NCBI GenBank assembly: GCA_030067835.1
Contig: CP092441.1
Location: 2,232,001-2,296,000 of the forward strand
DNA: 64,000 nt
Source: Chakrabartyella piscis
GTDB taxonomy: Bacteria; Bacillota; Clostridia; Lachnospirales; Anaerotignaceae
Direction of reading: 5' to 3'
Of this stretch, positions 17,611 through 32,186 are shown one piece after another (within the stretch, counting starts at the first letter, position 1; each line of letters starts with the position of its first letter). The notes beneath the pieces are model-generated. The model was given only the letters and a program-made list of their open reading frames with translations. It was not told the origin of the DNA and searched no databases. Position numbers and translations under genes: made by a program.

Positions 17611-20600
17611 TCATTTGATTACAACATTAGTTTCCCCAAATAATAGTTGCAAATCTGCAATTGCTTCTTTGGAACCGTTGATCCAATATTTTTGTTCTGC
17701 CTTCATCTTTTGTTTGGTTCTTTCTTGATAAATATACACCGGTACACTGCCCTTGTGCTGCATCAACAAAGATATAATTTGTCCCATTGGCAATTCATTT
17801 TCTGTGGTATTTTTCAACCACACCGATTCTGGTAAGTCTTCACCCAACAGAATTTCTTCTATACCCATTGCAATGACTTTTCCTTCACCATCAGCAGAAA
17901 CATTGGCACGCCCTTTGATGAGCAACACCTTTTCCGCCTCCATAAGATGTGCAAATTGTTGATATACCTTAGGGAATACTACAATTTCCATGCTACCTCC
18001 AAAATCTTCCAAGGAAATAAACGCCATCTTATCGTTGTTTCTTGTATATTTGATGTTGACACCGGCTACGATGCCCCCAACAATAACCTTAGTTTCATCT
18101 GCCACTTGTTCCCTTGCATCTCCTTCTTCTGATGGAAGGAAATCCAAGCTTTTGTGACTGATTTTACGTCTCAGCTTTGTTTCGTATTCTGAAAGTGGAT
18201 GTCCACTGACATAAATACCCAAAACTTCTTTTTCCATGGCAAGTTTGTCCCATGGAATGTATTCTGGAATGTTAGGCAATTCGTCTTTTTCCTCAAAACT
18301 ATCATCACCCATATCAAACAGATTCATTTGCCCTACTATATTATGTTTCCTACCTTGGGCAATTCCATCCAAAATACTTTTGTACATGACCATATATTGG
18401 CTTCTGGCACCACCAAGTGAATCTATGGCACCTGCCTTGATCAAACTTTCGATACTTCTTTTATTCAAATCCCCAGATTCCAAACGATTGCAGAAATCTG
18501 TCATGGATGTAAACAAACCATTTTTTTTGCGTTCTGCTACCAAGGCAAGAACTGCATTGCGACCTACATTTTTGATGGCAGCAAGTCCAAAACGAATTTT
18601 ATCACCTGTCACCGAGAAATGTCCAAACCCTTCATTGATATCTGGTGGCAATAAGGTAATTCCCATTTTTTTGCATTCTTCCACATATCCAGAAACCTTA
18701 GCAGAGTTATCCATAACACTGGTCATAAGGGCTGCCATAAATTCCACTGGATAATGCACCTTCAACCAAGCAGTTTGGTATCCAACCACAGCATAACATG
18801 CAGCATGACTTTTGTTGAAGGCATACTTTGCGAAATCTGTCATTTCATCGAATATTTTTTCTGCTGCTTCTGCTGGAACACCATTGGCAACACAACCTGC
18901 CACTTCTTCGCCATCGCCATGGACAAATTTTTCTCTTTCCATCGCCATAACATCAGCTTTTTTCTTACTCATAGCTCGACGCACCAAATCGCTTCGTCCC
19001 AAGCTATATCCAGCCAAATCACGCACAATTTGCATAACTTGTTCTTGGTACACAATACAACCATAGGTATTTTCCAAAATTGGCACCAGGCTTTCATGTG
19101 TATATTGGATGTGTTCTGGATTGTTTTTGCCCTTAACATACTTCGGGATAAAGTCCATTGGACCTGGTCTGTATAAGGAAATCCCTGCAATCAAATCTTC
19201 CAAACGCTTTGGTTGCAATTCCTTCATAAATTGTTTCATACCAGCACTTTCCAATTGGAAAATACCTTCTGTTTTTCCTTGTCCAATGAATTGATACACA
19301 GCTTCATCATCCATAGGAATTGTATCTATATCAATGGCTATGCCATGAATACGCTCTGCTTCTTTCACTGCATTTTGGATCACCGTTAGGGTTCTAAGCC
19401 CCAAGAAATCCATTTTTAGGATGCCCAGTTCTTCCAAAATCGTCATGGTATATTGTGTATTCACCTGACCATCATTGGCACTGAGTGGTACATAATCCAT
19501 AACTGGTTTTTTACAAATGACAACCCCAGCTGCATGGGTTGAAGAATGTCTAGGCAAACCTTCCAACCTAAGAGAAGTATCCAATAATTTATGGGTATCT
19601 TCTTCGTTGTCATATGCTTTTTTCAAATCTGAATTGATTTGCAATGCTTTTTTGATGGTGATACCAAGCTCTGTTGGAATCATCTTGGAAATTCTGTCTA
19701 CATCTGCATATGGCATTGCCAAAGCACGTCCTACATCCTTAATGGCTGCTCTAGCTGCCAAAGTTCCAAATGTAATGATCTGTGCCACATGGTCTTCACC
19801 ATATTTTTCGATGACATAATCGATGACTTCTTGTCTGCGTTCATAGCAGAAATCAATATCAATATCTGGCATGCTGACACGTTCTGGATTTAAGAATCGT
19901 TCAAAAATCAAGTCATATTGCAATGGATCAATGGTTGTGATGGACAAACAATAGGAAACCATACTTCCTGCTGCGGAACCACGACCAGGCCCCACACTGA
20001 TGTCATTGTCCTTTGCATATTTGATGAAATCCCAAACAATGAGGAAATAATCCACATATCCCATATTTTCAATGGTAGTCAGTTCGTATTCCAATCTATT
20101 TTGCATTTCTTTGGTTGGATTTGGATATTTTAAATCAAAGCCATTTTGGCAAACTTCACGCAAATAAGCTTCTGCACTTTTGCCATCTGGTACATCAAAT
20201 TGTGGCAATTTCAATTCATGGAAAGCAAATTCCACATTACAACGTTCTGCAATTTTAACAGTGTTTTCCAATGCTTCTGGCACTTCTGGAAACAACTCTG
20301 CCATTTCTTCTGGACTTTTCAAATAGAATTGTCCACCTTCGTAACGCATACGATCTTCATCTAAAACCGTTTTACCTGTTTGGATACAAAGCAAGATATC
20401 ATGTGGTTCCACATCTTCTTTGTAGGTATAATGGCTATCATTAGAAGCAATCAACGGTATTCCTGTTTCTTTGCTCATTTGAATGAGTGCCAAATTTACT
20501 TGTTTTTGTTCACGCATACCATGGTCTTGGAGCTCTAGGAAAAAGTTTCCTTCTCCAAAAATATCCAAATATTCCAAAGCCACTTCTTTTGCCTGTTCAT

Positions 20601-21078
20601 AGGATACATTCATAATGGTTCTTGGAACTGCTCCTGCCAAACAAGCACTACAACAAATCAAACCTTTGCTATATTGTCGCAACAATTCTTTGTCCACACG
20701 TGGTTTGTAGTAAAAACCTTCTGTATAACCAAAGGATACCAACTTGATTAAGTTTTCATACCCTTCGTTTGTTTCTGCCAATAAAATTAAATGGGTATAA
20801 CCGCCTGTTTTGGCATCTTTATCGAAACGTGAATTGTTTGCAACATAGACTTCACATCCAATAATAGGTTTCAATCCAATGCTTTTCGCAGTCTTGTAAA
20901 ACTCAATTGCACCAAACATGGAACCGTGGTCTGTTATGGCAAGACTTTTCATCCCCAAGTCCAATGCCCTTTGGGTCAACTCTTTGATTTTTGCAGAACC
21001 ATCCAGCAAGCTATACTCTGTATGCACATGTAAATGCACAAATTCTGTTATATCTGTAATTTCAACAAAGCCTTCCAT
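17611..21078 (-). CDS. dnaE: DNA polymerase III alpha subunit, DnaE type
   Basis: 1155 aa from the ATG at 21078 (TAGGAGGTGGTAAA upstream). An N-terminal PHP domain begins FVHLHVHTEYSLLDGSAKI; the catalytic palm has PDIDIDF with the metal-binding aspartates; then a helix-hairpin-helix region and an OB fold (KVIVGGIVAGVNIKYTR). There is no proofreading exonuclease insert, so this is DnaE and not PolC, which Firmicutes carry in addition. First gene of the dnaE-pfkA-pyk cluster. Confidence 0.98.
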   Translation of the reverse strand: MEGFVEITDITEFVHLHVHTEYSLLDGSAKIKELTQRALDLGMKSLAITDHGSMFGAIEFYKTAKSIGLKPIIGCEVYVANNSRFDKDAKTGGYTHLILLAETNEGYENLIKLVSFGYTEGFYYKPRVDKELLRQYSKGLICCSACLAGAVPRTIMNVSYEQAKEVALEYLDIFGEGNFFLELQDHGMREQKQVNLALIQMSKETGIPLIASNDSHYTYKEDVEPHDILLCIQTGKTVLDEDRMRYEGGQFYLKSPEEMAELFPEVPEALENTVKIAERCNVEFAFHELKLPQFDVPDGKSAEAYLREVCQNGFDLKYPNPTKEMQNRLEYELTTIENMGYVDYFLIVWDFIKYAKDNDISVGPGRGSAAGSMVSYCLSITTIDPLQYDLIFERFLNPERVSMPDIDIDFCYERRQEVIDYVIEKYGEDHVAQIITFGTLAARAAIKDVGRALAMPYADVDRISKMIPTELGITIKKALQINSDLKKAYDNEEDTHKLLDTSLRLEGLPRHSSTHAAGVVICKKPVMDYVPLSANDGQVNTQYTMTILEELGILKMDFLGLRTLTVIQNAVKEAERIHGIAIDIDTIPMDDEAVYQFIGQGKTEGIFQLESAGMKQFMKELQPKRLEDLIAGISLYRPGPMDFIPKYVKGKNNPEHIQYTHESLVPILENTYGCIVYQEQVMQIVRDLAGYSLGRSDLVRRAMSKKKADVMAMEREKFVHGDGEEVAGCVANGVPAEAAEKIFDEMTDFAKYAFNKSHAACYAVVGYQTAWLKVHYPVEFMAALMTSVMDNSAKVSGYVEECKKMGITLLPPDINEGFGHFSVTGDKIRFGLAAIKNVGRNAVLALVAERKKNGLFTSMTDFCNRLESGDLNKRSIESLIKAGAIDSLGGARSQYMVMYKSILDGIAQGRKHNIVGQMNLFDMGDDSFEEKDELPNIPEYIPWDKLAMEKEVLGIYVSGHPLSEYETKLRRKISHKSLDFLPSEEGDAREQVADETKVIVGGIVAGVNIKYTRNNDKMAFISLEDFGGSMEIVVFPKVYQQFAHLMEAEKVLLIKGRANVSADGEGKVIAMGIEEILLGEDLPESVWLKNTTENELPMGQIISLLMQHKGSVPVYIYQERTKQKMKAEQKYWINGSKEAIADLQLLFGETNVVIK

Positions 21079-21431
21079 TTTACCACCTCCTATATATTGA
21101 AAACAAACGCTTTTATCACATTTATCCAATTTTATTATAATACATTTTCAAACCCTTGTGAAGGCATAAAAGACATTTTTGTCCATGTGGGACATGAAAA
21201 GATACTATCAAACTTTCTCAATTTCTATACGTTGTGCCCAAAGAAAATTCTATCTACCAAAATTATGTTAAATTATCATTGAATTTCAGTAAAACCGACA
21301 ACATTTCACATGCGAACTATTCGTATGCATGAAAAGACAGTCCATTGAATAGGTAACAACCAACATAAAGATATGTGCGTATGATTGGTCATGCTACATA
21401 TTATGCTTATAATCTGTAGTAACGTTTGTTT

Positions 21432-21672
21432 TGTAGGGGTGACGTTTCGTCACCCGTTGTTACAATTACAAATTGATGATTTGTGGCAATTCATGAAGGG
21501 ATGTCGGGGACGCCATCCCCTACAGAAGTATACGCCAACGTACTGTCATTCTGAGGAGAGTTTCGTAGCGACGAAGAATCCTTGGTTTTGCGGTCGATTC
21601 GTGAATCGCCCCTACAAGTGTAATGTATTTTAGGTTTTGATTTTTGTAGGGAGCGATGCCCTCATCGCTCAG
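21432..21672. repeat. Cluster of four family A hairpins with one family B copy
   Basis: The 695-base gap between rpoC and dnaE holds four family A hairpins: 21432-21456 (GGGTGACG / CGTCACCC), 21498-21524 (GGGATGTC..ACGCCATCCC), 21591-21617 and 21645-21672 (GAGCGATG / CATCGCTC). A family B copy (21544-21581) lies between. The 21394-21456 stretch also matches the outer end of the large family E repeats. No gene is seen in the gap. Confidence 0.75.
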
Positions 21673-21725
21673 CAACTACACATTATATAAATGATCCTAT
21701 TTTTCTTATTTTACTTCCATATAAA

Positions 21726-21758
21726 AGCAAAAAGAGCAGGGATATCATATCCCCACTC
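21726..21758 (-). terminator. rpoC terminator
   Basis: On the minus strand an 11-bp stem (21748-21758 with 21734-21744, two G-U), loop of 3, followed by TTTTTGCTTTTAT. It lies 15 bases beyond the rpoC stop codon. Confidence 0.85.
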
Positions 21759-21773
21759 TCTTATGGTTATTTC

Positions 21774-25433
<3,660 letters not shown>

Positions 25434-25451
25434 GGTATTGTTCCCTCCTTA

Positions 25452-28400
25452 TTATTCTTCGTCTTCGTATTCTTCGTCAGAGAAATCGCTGAAATCATTA
25501 TCTGCAAAGGAAACTGCACTCATCAATTCTTCTTCTGCAGATTCTGCTGCATCTTTTGTTTCATCTCCATCAAAAAGGAAACCAACCAATTCTTCTTCTG
25601 GTGATTCTTTGGCACGGTAAGCATCACGTTCCAAATCCTTAACATCGAAGTTTACATTGAAATCATCGCTATCATCAATGGATTCTCTGATTTCTACTTC
25701 TGTTTGGTCTTCACGAAGGACACGAATATCCAAACCTAAGGATTGCAATTCTTTGAGCAATACTTTGAAGGATTCAGGCACACCAGGTTCAGGAATATTT
25801 TCACCTTTGACAATTGCTTCATATGTTTTTACACGTCCAACGATATCATCGGATTTCACTGTCAAGATTTCTTGCAATGTGTAAGCTGCGCCATATGCTT
25901 CCAAAGCCCAAACTTCCATTTCACCGAAACGTTGTCCACCAAATTGCGCTTTACCACCAAGAGGTTGTTGTGTAACCAAGGAGTAAGGACCAGTGGATCT
26001 GGCATGGATTTTATCATCAACCAAATGGTGAAGTTTCAAGTAATGCATGAAGCCGATTGTAACTCTATTATCGAAGAAATCACCGCTTCTACCATCACGC
26101 AAGGATACTTTACCATCTCTGGAAAGAGCAACACCCTTCCATTCTTCTCTATGGTCACGGTTTGTGTACAATTCTTCAAATACATCACCTTGCAACAAGG
26201 GTTCCCATTTTTCAGCAAATTCTTCCCATTCTGTGTTGACATAGTCATTTGACATTTCCAATGTATCCATAATGTCAATTTCAGATGCACCATCAAATAC
26301 AGGAGTGCTGATTTTCCAACCCAAAGCTTTAGAAGCCAAGGACAAGTGAGTTTCCAATACCTGACCGATATTCATACGTGAAGGAATACCCAAAGGATTC
26401 AATACGATATCCAAAGGTCTACCATTTGGCAAGAATGGCATATCTTCTACAGGAAGCACACGGGATACAACCCCTTTGTTACCATGTCGACCAGCCATTT
26501 TATCCCCAACAGAGATTTTTCTTTTTTGTGCAATATATACACGTACCAATTGGTTGACGCCAGGACCTACATCATCGCCATTTTCTCTTGTAAAGATTTT
26601 TACGTCAACGATAATACCTGTTTCACCATGAGGTACACGAAGGGATGTGTCACGCACTTCTCTTGCTTTTTCACCGAAGATTGCTCTCAAAAGTCTTTCT
26701 TCAGCAGTGAGTTCTGTTTCACCCTTAGGTGTAACTTTACCAACCAAAATATCATTTGGCAAAACTTCTGCACCGATACGAACAATACCACGTTCATCCA
26801 AATCTTTCAAAGCATCATCACCAACATTTGGAATGTCTCTTGTGATTTCTTCAGGTCCCAATTTGGTATCTCTGGAGTCTGCTTCAAATTCATTGATATG
26901 GATGGATGTATATACATCTTCTTGTACCAGTTTTTCACTCAAAAGTACAGCATCTTCATAGTTGTAACCTTCCCAAGTCATGAAACCGATGAGAGGGTTT
27001 TTACCAAGTGCCAATTCACCTTTATCTGTGGATGCACCATCAGCAATGATTTGGTCTGCTTCTACTGTATCACCAACACTGATGATTGGTTTTTGGTTCA
27101 AGCATGTACTTTGGTTACTTCTTTGGTATTTGATGAGTTTGTAGCGATCTCTACCGCCATCTTCTTTACGAATTACAATTTCATCAGCAGAAACACGTTC
27201 TGCAACACCAGCATTGTCTGCAATGACACAGATACCAGAGTCTTTTGCTGTTTTATGTTCCATACCTGTCCCAACGATTGGAGAATCTGTTACCATCAAA
27301 GGTACTGCTTGACGTTGCATGTTGGAACCCATAAGAGCACGGTTCGCATCATCATTTTCCAAGAACGGAATCAAAGCTGTCGCAACAGATACCATTTGTT
27401 TTGGAGAAACGTCCATCAATTGGATTTGGCTTTCATCAATTTGAATGATTTCTTCTTTGAATCGACCAGATACTTTTTTATGCAAGAAGTGACCTTCTTC
27501 ATCCAAAGGTTCATTCGCTTGTGCAACATGGTAGATTTCTTCTTCGTCAGCAGTTACATAAATGAAGTTATCTGTTACACGAGGTCTATCTCCACTGTGA
27601 TCTACTGTTCTATAAGGAGCTTCAATGAAGCCATATTCGTTGATTCTTGCAAAAGTTGCCAATGTATTGATCAAACCGATGTTAGGACCTTCAGGTGTTT
27701 CAATTGGACACATTCTACCATAATGAGAGTGGTGAACGTCACGAACTTCGAAACCAGCACGTTCTCTGGACAAACCACCAGGACCCAATGCAGACAAACG
27801 ACGTTTGTGTGTCAATTCAGACAAAGGATTGTTTTGATCCATAAATTGAGACAATTGAGAGCTACCAAAGAATTCTTTGATTGCTGCTGTTACAGGACGT
27901 ACATTGATCAACACTTGTGGTGTGACTGCTGCAATGTCTTGTGTGGTCATACGTTCACGTACAACTCTTTCCATACGGGACAAACCAATACGGAATTGAT
28001 TTTGCAACAATTCACCTACAGAACGAATACGTCTATTGCCCAAATGGTCAATATCGTCTACATTACCAAAACCATATTCTAAATGCAATACATAGTTGAT
28101 GGAAGCAAAGATATCTTCCAATGTAATGTGTTTTGGCAACAATTCGTGGATGTTTTGTTTGATGGCTGCTGCAACTTCTTCTGCTGTTTGGTATTCTTCC
28201 AAAATACGAACCAACAAAGGATAGTATACATTTTCTTTGATGCCAAGATCAGCACCTGTCAAGCCAAATTCTTCAATATATGCATCGATATCAACAGCTT
28301 GGTTGCTGAGTACTTTCAATGTTCTATCGTCTTCAATTTGAATCATTACAGAAGGAACACCTGTGTTTTGGATGATGTCACACATTTCCATATCCAATTT

Positions 28401-29333
28401 CAAGCCAGCTTCTGCAACCACTTCACCAGTCATAGGATCTACAACAGATTCTGCCAAAACTGCACCACGGATTCTGTTTCTAAATGCCAATTTTTTATTG
28501 AATTTGTAACGTCCTACTTTTGCCAAATCGTATCTCTTTGGATCAAAGAACATACCGTCAAGCAAAGATTTGGAGCTTTCCACTGTAGGTGGTTCACCTG
28601 GACGCAATTTTTTGTAAATTTCAATCAAACCTTCTTCGTAGCTTTTTGCAATGTCTTTTTCAAGTGTAGCAACGATTTTAGGGTCATCGCCAAACATTTC
28701 CAAAATAGCTGCATCAGAACCAACACCCATAGCACGAATCAAAACAGTTACAGGTACTTTTCTTGTACGGTCAACACGTACATAGAAGATATCGTTGGAA
28801 TCTGTTTCGTATTCCAACCAAGCACCTCTGTTTGGAATCACTGTGGAAGAATGCAATTTTTTACCTACTTTATCAAAGTCAGATGCATAGTATATCCCTG
28901 GAGAACGTACCAATTGACTTACGATAACACGTTCTGCACCATTGATGATGAAAGTACCTGTGTCGGTCATCATTGGGAAATCACCCATGAAAATCTCTTG
29001 TTCTTTCATATAGTCAATCTCTTTGTTGTAGAGTATAGCAGTTACTTTCAAAGCAGCGCCATAATTTGCATCTCTTTCTTTACACTCTTCAACGGAATAT
29101 TTGGGTTCAGAATCCAAAGTAAAACCCGTGAATTCCAATACCAAGTTTCCACTGAAGTCTGTAATTGGAGAAATGTCTTCAAATACTTCATTGAGTCCTT
29201 CTTTCAAAAACCATTGGTAGCTGTTTTTTTGCACTTCAATCAGATTGGGCATTTCCAAAACTTCATTGATTTTGGAATAGCTCTTTCTTTTTGCGTCGCC
29301 AAAACGGAGTGCATGAATTCTTTTTTTGTCCAT
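25452..29333 (-). CDS. rpoB: RNA polymerase beta subunit
   Basis: 1293 aa from the ATG at 29333 (GAGAGGTGACAAG upstream). The rifampicin-binding segment [31 protein letters not shown] has the sensitive-type residues D, H and S. The C-terminus ends in an acidic tail rich in E and D. The gene heads rpoB-rpoC and has a long (about 450-base) leader with a very stable hairpin. rplJ and rplL, which usually precede rpoB, are absent here; the next gene upstream is divergent queH. Confidence 0.99.
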   Translation of the reverse strand: MDKKRIHALRFGDAKRKSYSKINEVLEMPNLIEVQKNSYQWFLKEGLNEVFEDISPITDFSGNLVLEFTGFTLDSEPKYSVEECKERDANYGAALKVTAILYNKEIDYMKEQEIFMGDFPMMTDTGTFIINGAERVIVSQLVRSPGIYYASDFDKVGKKLHSSTVIPNRGAWLEYETDSNDIFYVRVDRTRKVPVTVLIRAMGVGSDAAILEMFGDDPKIVATLEKDIAKSYEEGLIEIYKKLRPGEPPTVESSKSLLDGMFFDPKRYDLAKVGRYKFNKKLAFRNRIRGAVLAESVVDPMTGEVVAEAGLKLDMEMCDIIQNTGVPSVMIQIEDDRTLKVLSNQAVDIDAYIEEFGLTGADLGIKENVYYPLLVRILEEYQTAEEVAAAIKQNIHELLPKHITLEDIFASINYVLHLEYGFGNVDDIDHLGNRRIRSVGELLQNQFRIGLSRMERVVRERMTTQDIAAVTPQVLINVRPVTAAIKEFFGSSQLSQFMDQNNPLSELTHKRRLSALGPGGLSRERAGFEVRDVHHSHYGRMCPIETPEGPNIGLINTLATFARINEYGFIEAPYRTVDHSGDRPRVTDNFIYVTADEEEIYHVAQANEPLDEEGHFLHKKVSGRFKEEIIQIDESQIQLMDVSPKQMVSVATALIPFLENDDANRALMGSNMQRQAVPLMVTDSPIVGTGMEHKTAKDSGICVIADNAGVAERVSADEIVIRKEDGGRDRYKLIKYQRSNQSTCLNQKPIISVGDTVEADQIIADGASTDKGELALGKNPLIGFMTWEGYNYEDAVLLSEKLVQEDVYTSIHINEFEADSRDTKLGPEEITRDIPNVGDDALKDLDERGIVRIGAEVLPNDILVGKVTPKGETELTAEERLLRAIFGEKAREVRDTSLRVPHGETGIIVDVKIFTRENGDDVGPGVNQLVRVYIAQKRKISVGDKMAGRHGNKGVVSRVLPVEDMPFLPNGRPLDIVLNPLGIPSRMNIGQVLETHLSLASKALGWKISTPVFDGASEIDIMDTLEMSNDYVNTEWEEFAEKWEPLLQGDVFEELYTNRDHREEWKGVALSRDGKVSLRDGRSGDFFDNRVTIGFMHYLKLHHLVDDKIHARSTGPYSLVTQQPLGGKAQFGGQRFGEMEVWALEAYGAAYTLQEILTVKSDDIVGRVKTYEAIVKGENIPEPGVPESFKVLLKELQSLGLDIRVLREDQTEVEIRESIDDSDDFNVNFDVKDLERDAYRAKESPEEELVGFLFDGDETKDAAESAEEELMSAVSFADNDFSDFSDEEYEDEE

Positions 29334-29407
29334 CTTGTCACCTCTCGTAATCCTATTCGCCCGACAAAACATATTTACCAAATAGAGTCCTGCTCAAAGC
29401 AGACAGT

Positions 29408-29476
29408 TGTCCACCTTAGGCAGCCTTACATAAGAAAGCACAAAATCCCCATTGTTTCCTTATGTAAGACCACCTG
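29408..29476 (-). promoter_or_regulatory. Stable hairpin in the rpoB leader
   Basis: A perfect CTTACATAAG / CTTATGTAAG pair (29459-29468 with 29425-29434 on the minus-strand RNA) is extended outward by CAGGTGGT with GCTGCCTA through G-U pairs, giving a stem of about 17 bp. It ends about 90 bases before the rpoB start. No U run follows, so it is not a plain terminator. An RNase III site or protein-binding leader is possible. Confidence 0.6.
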
Positions 29477-29722
29477 AAACATAGTCCTTCGTCAAACACT
29501 TTACAAAAAAATACAGAATCCCAGAAACAAAGTTAGACCTTTGCATGCGCTACCTTTGATCAGTAGTCATGGCAAAAGCCTCTTACATTTTGGTATTCTA
29601 TTTCAATATTTGTGCAAGTTTTCCACAAAAAGACACTCTATATCGTTACGCATATATTGGCAATCCCCTAAGCCGTAAAATGAAGTTTTTTGGTGAAATT
29701 TATCACTTTTGAAAAAATACTG

Positions 29723-29751
29723 TTGAATTTTTCATTTTACTATGCTATACT
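29723..29751 (+). promoter_or_regulatory. Plus-strand promoter opposite the rpoB leader
   Basis: TTGAAT (29723-29728), 17-base spacer, TATACT (29746-29751). It points toward queH, but a terminator-like stem follows at 29818. Confidence 0.55.
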
Positions 29752-29757
29752 ACTTTT

Positions 29758-29837
29758 ATCTTGGGTGATTGCCCTCATTTCCTTTAATGCGAAGAATATT
29801 TTACCATAGTATTATCCAGGCTGTCAAGCCTTTTTTT
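29758..29837 (+). ncRNA. Candidate small RNA (~80 nt)
   Basis: Bounded by the promoter at 29723-29751 and by AGGCT-GTCA-AGCCT plus seven T (29818-29837). There is no reading frame with a ribosome-binding site. The stem overlaps the minus-strand -35 element of rpoB, which could explain the palindrome by chance, so this is tentative. Confidence 0.3.
29798..29827 (-). promoter_or_regulatory. rpoB promoter
   Basis: On the minus strand a perfect TTGACA (29822-29827), 18-base spacer and TAAAAT (29798-29803). The leader to the rpoB start would be about 455 bases. Besides the hairpin above I see no gene in 29334-30195. Confidence 0.6.
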
Positions 29838-30107
29838 ATTGCTTTTCCTTTATATTTCTTACGTTTTTCGAAAAACCCGTGTCATAACCCCTGTTTTGTT
29901 ATATGCGCTTCATTTTTTTACCATTTCCTTCTATTTTTCACATCTGCAAACGTCTATGTTCTCTCGCAACACTTCCAATTGCATTTTGCAACAAAAGTAA
30001 ATTCAAACAACAAAACCATTTATTTTCACAAAAATTTCATGAAATAACACCATATTCAAACCACAGCATTTTCCTCAACTTTGTGAATTATTTTTGTACT
30101 TTTTCAT

Positions 30108-30124
30108 GTACAATTTATTTGTAC
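30108..30124 (+). promoter_or_regulatory. Palindrome upstream of queH
   Basis: GTACAA-TTTAT-TTGTAC, perfect 6-bp arms, 72 bases before queH, near a -10-like TACACT (30148-30153). Possible operator; no regulator known. Confidence 0.3.
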
Positions 30125-30195
30125 TTTCGTAAAATTCATTTTTTTGGTACACTATAGAAAAGTTTTGAGACACGTTCACAGAAAGAAGGCTATTC

Positions 30196-30843
30196 ATGGC
30201 AAAAGTAAACTACCACTTGCAATTGGAAGAAACCATAAAACAAATGGAAACCACTGGTACCACTCCAACTTTATTGCTTCACAGTTGTTGTGCTCCATGT
30301 TCTTCCTATATATTGGAATATTTATCCCAATATTTTGCAATCACAGTGTTTTATTACAATCCAAACATTGCACCAAAAGCAGAATTCCAATTTCGTAGCC
30401 AAGAACAGCAACGCTTGATTGGAGAATTGCCACAAAAACACCCCATTACTTATATAGAAGGAACTTATGATTCTGAACGCTTTTATGCGTTGGCAAAAGG
30501 TTTGGAAAATGAGCCTGAAGGTGGTGAGCGTTGCAGACGTTGCTTCCAATTGCGTTTGGAAGAAGCGGCACTATTGGCACAAAAAGGAGATTTTGATTTC
30601 TTTACCACCACACTTTCCATTAGCCCACACAAAAACGCTAGTGTACTCAATGGAATTGGAGAAACCCTTTCCAAAGAATATGGTGTATCTTATCTATATT
30701 CTGATTTTAAGAAAAAAAATGGCTATAGACGTTCCTGTGAACTGTCGCAGCTATATGATATGTACCGTCAAGATTACTGTGGTTGTGTGTTTTCCAAAGC
30801 AGAATCCGAAGCACGCAAACAACTTTCTACCCCAAATGAATAG
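30196..30843 (+). CDS. queH: Epoxyqueuosine reductase QueH
   Basis: 215 aa. QueH carries out the last step of queuosine synthesis in tRNA, reducing epoxyqueuosine, in organisms without QueG. Diagnostic cysteines are HSCCAPCSSY (C31, C32, C35) and a second set GERCRRCFQLR (C113, C116), which bind the iron-sulfur cluster and metal; a CGCVFSK motif is near the C-terminus. The start has GAAGG 10 bases before. The ORF ends 9 bases before the next gene, so the pair is an operon. Confidence 0.92.
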   Translation: MAKVNYHLQLEETIKQMETTGTTPTLLLHSCCAPCSSYILEYLSQYFAITVFYYNPNIAPKAEFQFRSQEQQRLIGELPQKHPITYIEGTYDSERFYALAKGLENEPEGGERCRRCFQLRLEEAALLAQKGDFDFFTTTLSISPHKNASVLNGIGETLSKEYGVSYLYSDFKKKNGYRRSCELSQLYDMYRQDYCGCVFSKAESEARKQLSTPNE

Positions 30844-30852
30844 GAGACAATT

Positions 30853-32142
30853 ATGCGATACAATGAATTGATTTTATACAAAAATTTATCCACACAATCT
30901 GTTTTGCAAGATATGGATTTCATTATTGAGAATGTGGGTATCAAAGATGCAACTGAATTGAAGCCACTACTTTTTGATTGCATTCATAAAATTTTGGAAG
31001 TGTCTGATGCTCGTGGTTTTTCTGGTGATTTATGGAAAACATATTTGACCTATCTATTGGTGGCAGATGAAAATACATATAGCAAGTCCTGTGAAATCGT
31101 TGGAAATGTAGAAGGTAGCATCAACAAAGCTACTCTACATGATTTACAAATTATCAAAGAATATTTCGATTATGATTTGCAAACCCTTGGCAATCGTCTG
31201 GGTGTCGGTGCCATTTCCTTATTATATGGATATGTTCCAGTGAAAAGCTCCAAAAAGTTGTTCAACACTCGCATTCGTGATCGCATTTGCAATTTATCCA
31301 AAGAATTGGAATCACAAGATGATGTGGCAGCTTTCAAAGACACACTGACCCATTTCTACAAAGAATATGGTGTTGGTCAAATTGGTTTGCACAAAGCATT
31401 TCGTGTGAATCACATTCAACACAAAACCACCATTGAACCCATCACCAACATCACTCATGTGCACTTGGATGATTTGGTTGGTTATGAAATTCCAAAGCAA
31501 CGTTTGATTGACAACACTGAAGCCTTCATTAAAGGTAAAAAATCCAACAATTGCTTGCTTTTTGGTGATGCTGGAACTGGCAAATCCACTTGTATCAAAG
31601 CAATTCTCAACCAATATTATGGTGATGGTTTGCGTATCATTGAAGTGTATAAGCACCAATTCCAATATTTGAATGATGTCATTGCACAAGTAAAAAACAG
31701 AAATTATAAATTTATTATCTATATGGATGATTTGTCTTTTGAAGAATTTGAAGTGGAATATAAGTATTTGAAAGCCATTATTGAAGGTGGCTTGGAAAAG
31801 AAACCTGCCAATGTTTTGATTTATGCAACTTCCAATCGTCGTCATTTGATTCGTGAAGAATTTGGTGATCGCCAAGGTATGAAGGAAGATTTGCATCCAA
31901 CAGACACTGTTCAAGAAAAACAATCTCTTTCAGCTCGTTTTGGAGAACCGATTTACTTCAGACAACCAAATCCAGAAGAATTCAAAGAAATTGTGCGTGT
32001 TTTGGCAAACCGTAATCACATCACAATGGAAGATGATCAGTTGATGGATACCCTCAACAAATGGCAAATGAGTCGTGGTGGTAAATCCGGTAGAGCTGCC
32101 CAACAATTCATTGACCACCTATTGGGAACCGTTACAGAATAA
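30853..32142 (+). CDS. DUF815-family AAA ATPase
   Basis: 429 aa. The C-terminal half is an AAA module: Walker A GDAGTGKST near residue 237, Walker B FIIYMDDLSF and an arginine-rich sensor region (ATSNRRHLIREEF). The N-terminal 190 residues are helical and unassigned. This matches the DUF815 family of conserved ATPases of unknown role, frequent in Clostridia. GGAGACAATT precedes the ATG. Co-transcribed with queH and followed by a terminator. Confidence 0.88.
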   Translation: MRYNELILYKNLSTQSVLQDMDFIIENVGIKDATELKPLLFDCIHKILEVSDARGFSGDLWKTYLTYLLVADENTYSKSCEIVGNVEGSINKATLHDLQIIKEYFDYDLQTLGNRLGVGAISLLYGYVPVKSSKKLFNTRIRDRICNLSKELESQDDVAAFKDTLTHFYKEYGVGQIGLHKAFRVNHIQHKTTIEPITNITHVHLDDLVGYEIPKQRLIDNTEAFIKGKKSNNCLLFGDAGTGKSTCIKAILNQYYGDGLRIIEVYKHQFQYLNDVIAQVKNRNYKFIIYMDDLSFEEFEVEYKYLKAIIEGGLEKKPANVLIYATSNRRHLIREEFGDRQGMKEDLHPTDTVQEKQSLSARFGEPIYFRQPNPEEFKEIVRVLANRNHITMEDDQLMDTLNKWQMSRGGKSGRAAQQFIDHLLGTVTE

Positions 32143-32147
32143 TGAGC

Positions 32148-32186
32148 AAAAGGATGATATACCCACAATATGTCATCCTTTTTTAT
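32148..32186 (+). terminator. Terminator after DUF815 gene
   Basis: AAAAGGATGA / TCATCCTTTT (32148-32157 with 32173-32182) followed by more T. It sits between convergent genes and may serve both. Confidence 0.85.

Noticed and set aside
29769..30157. Overlapping plus-strand frames of 84-92 codons before queH
   Set aside because: No ribosome-binding sites, AT-rich low-complexity translation, and overlap with the rpoB promoter.
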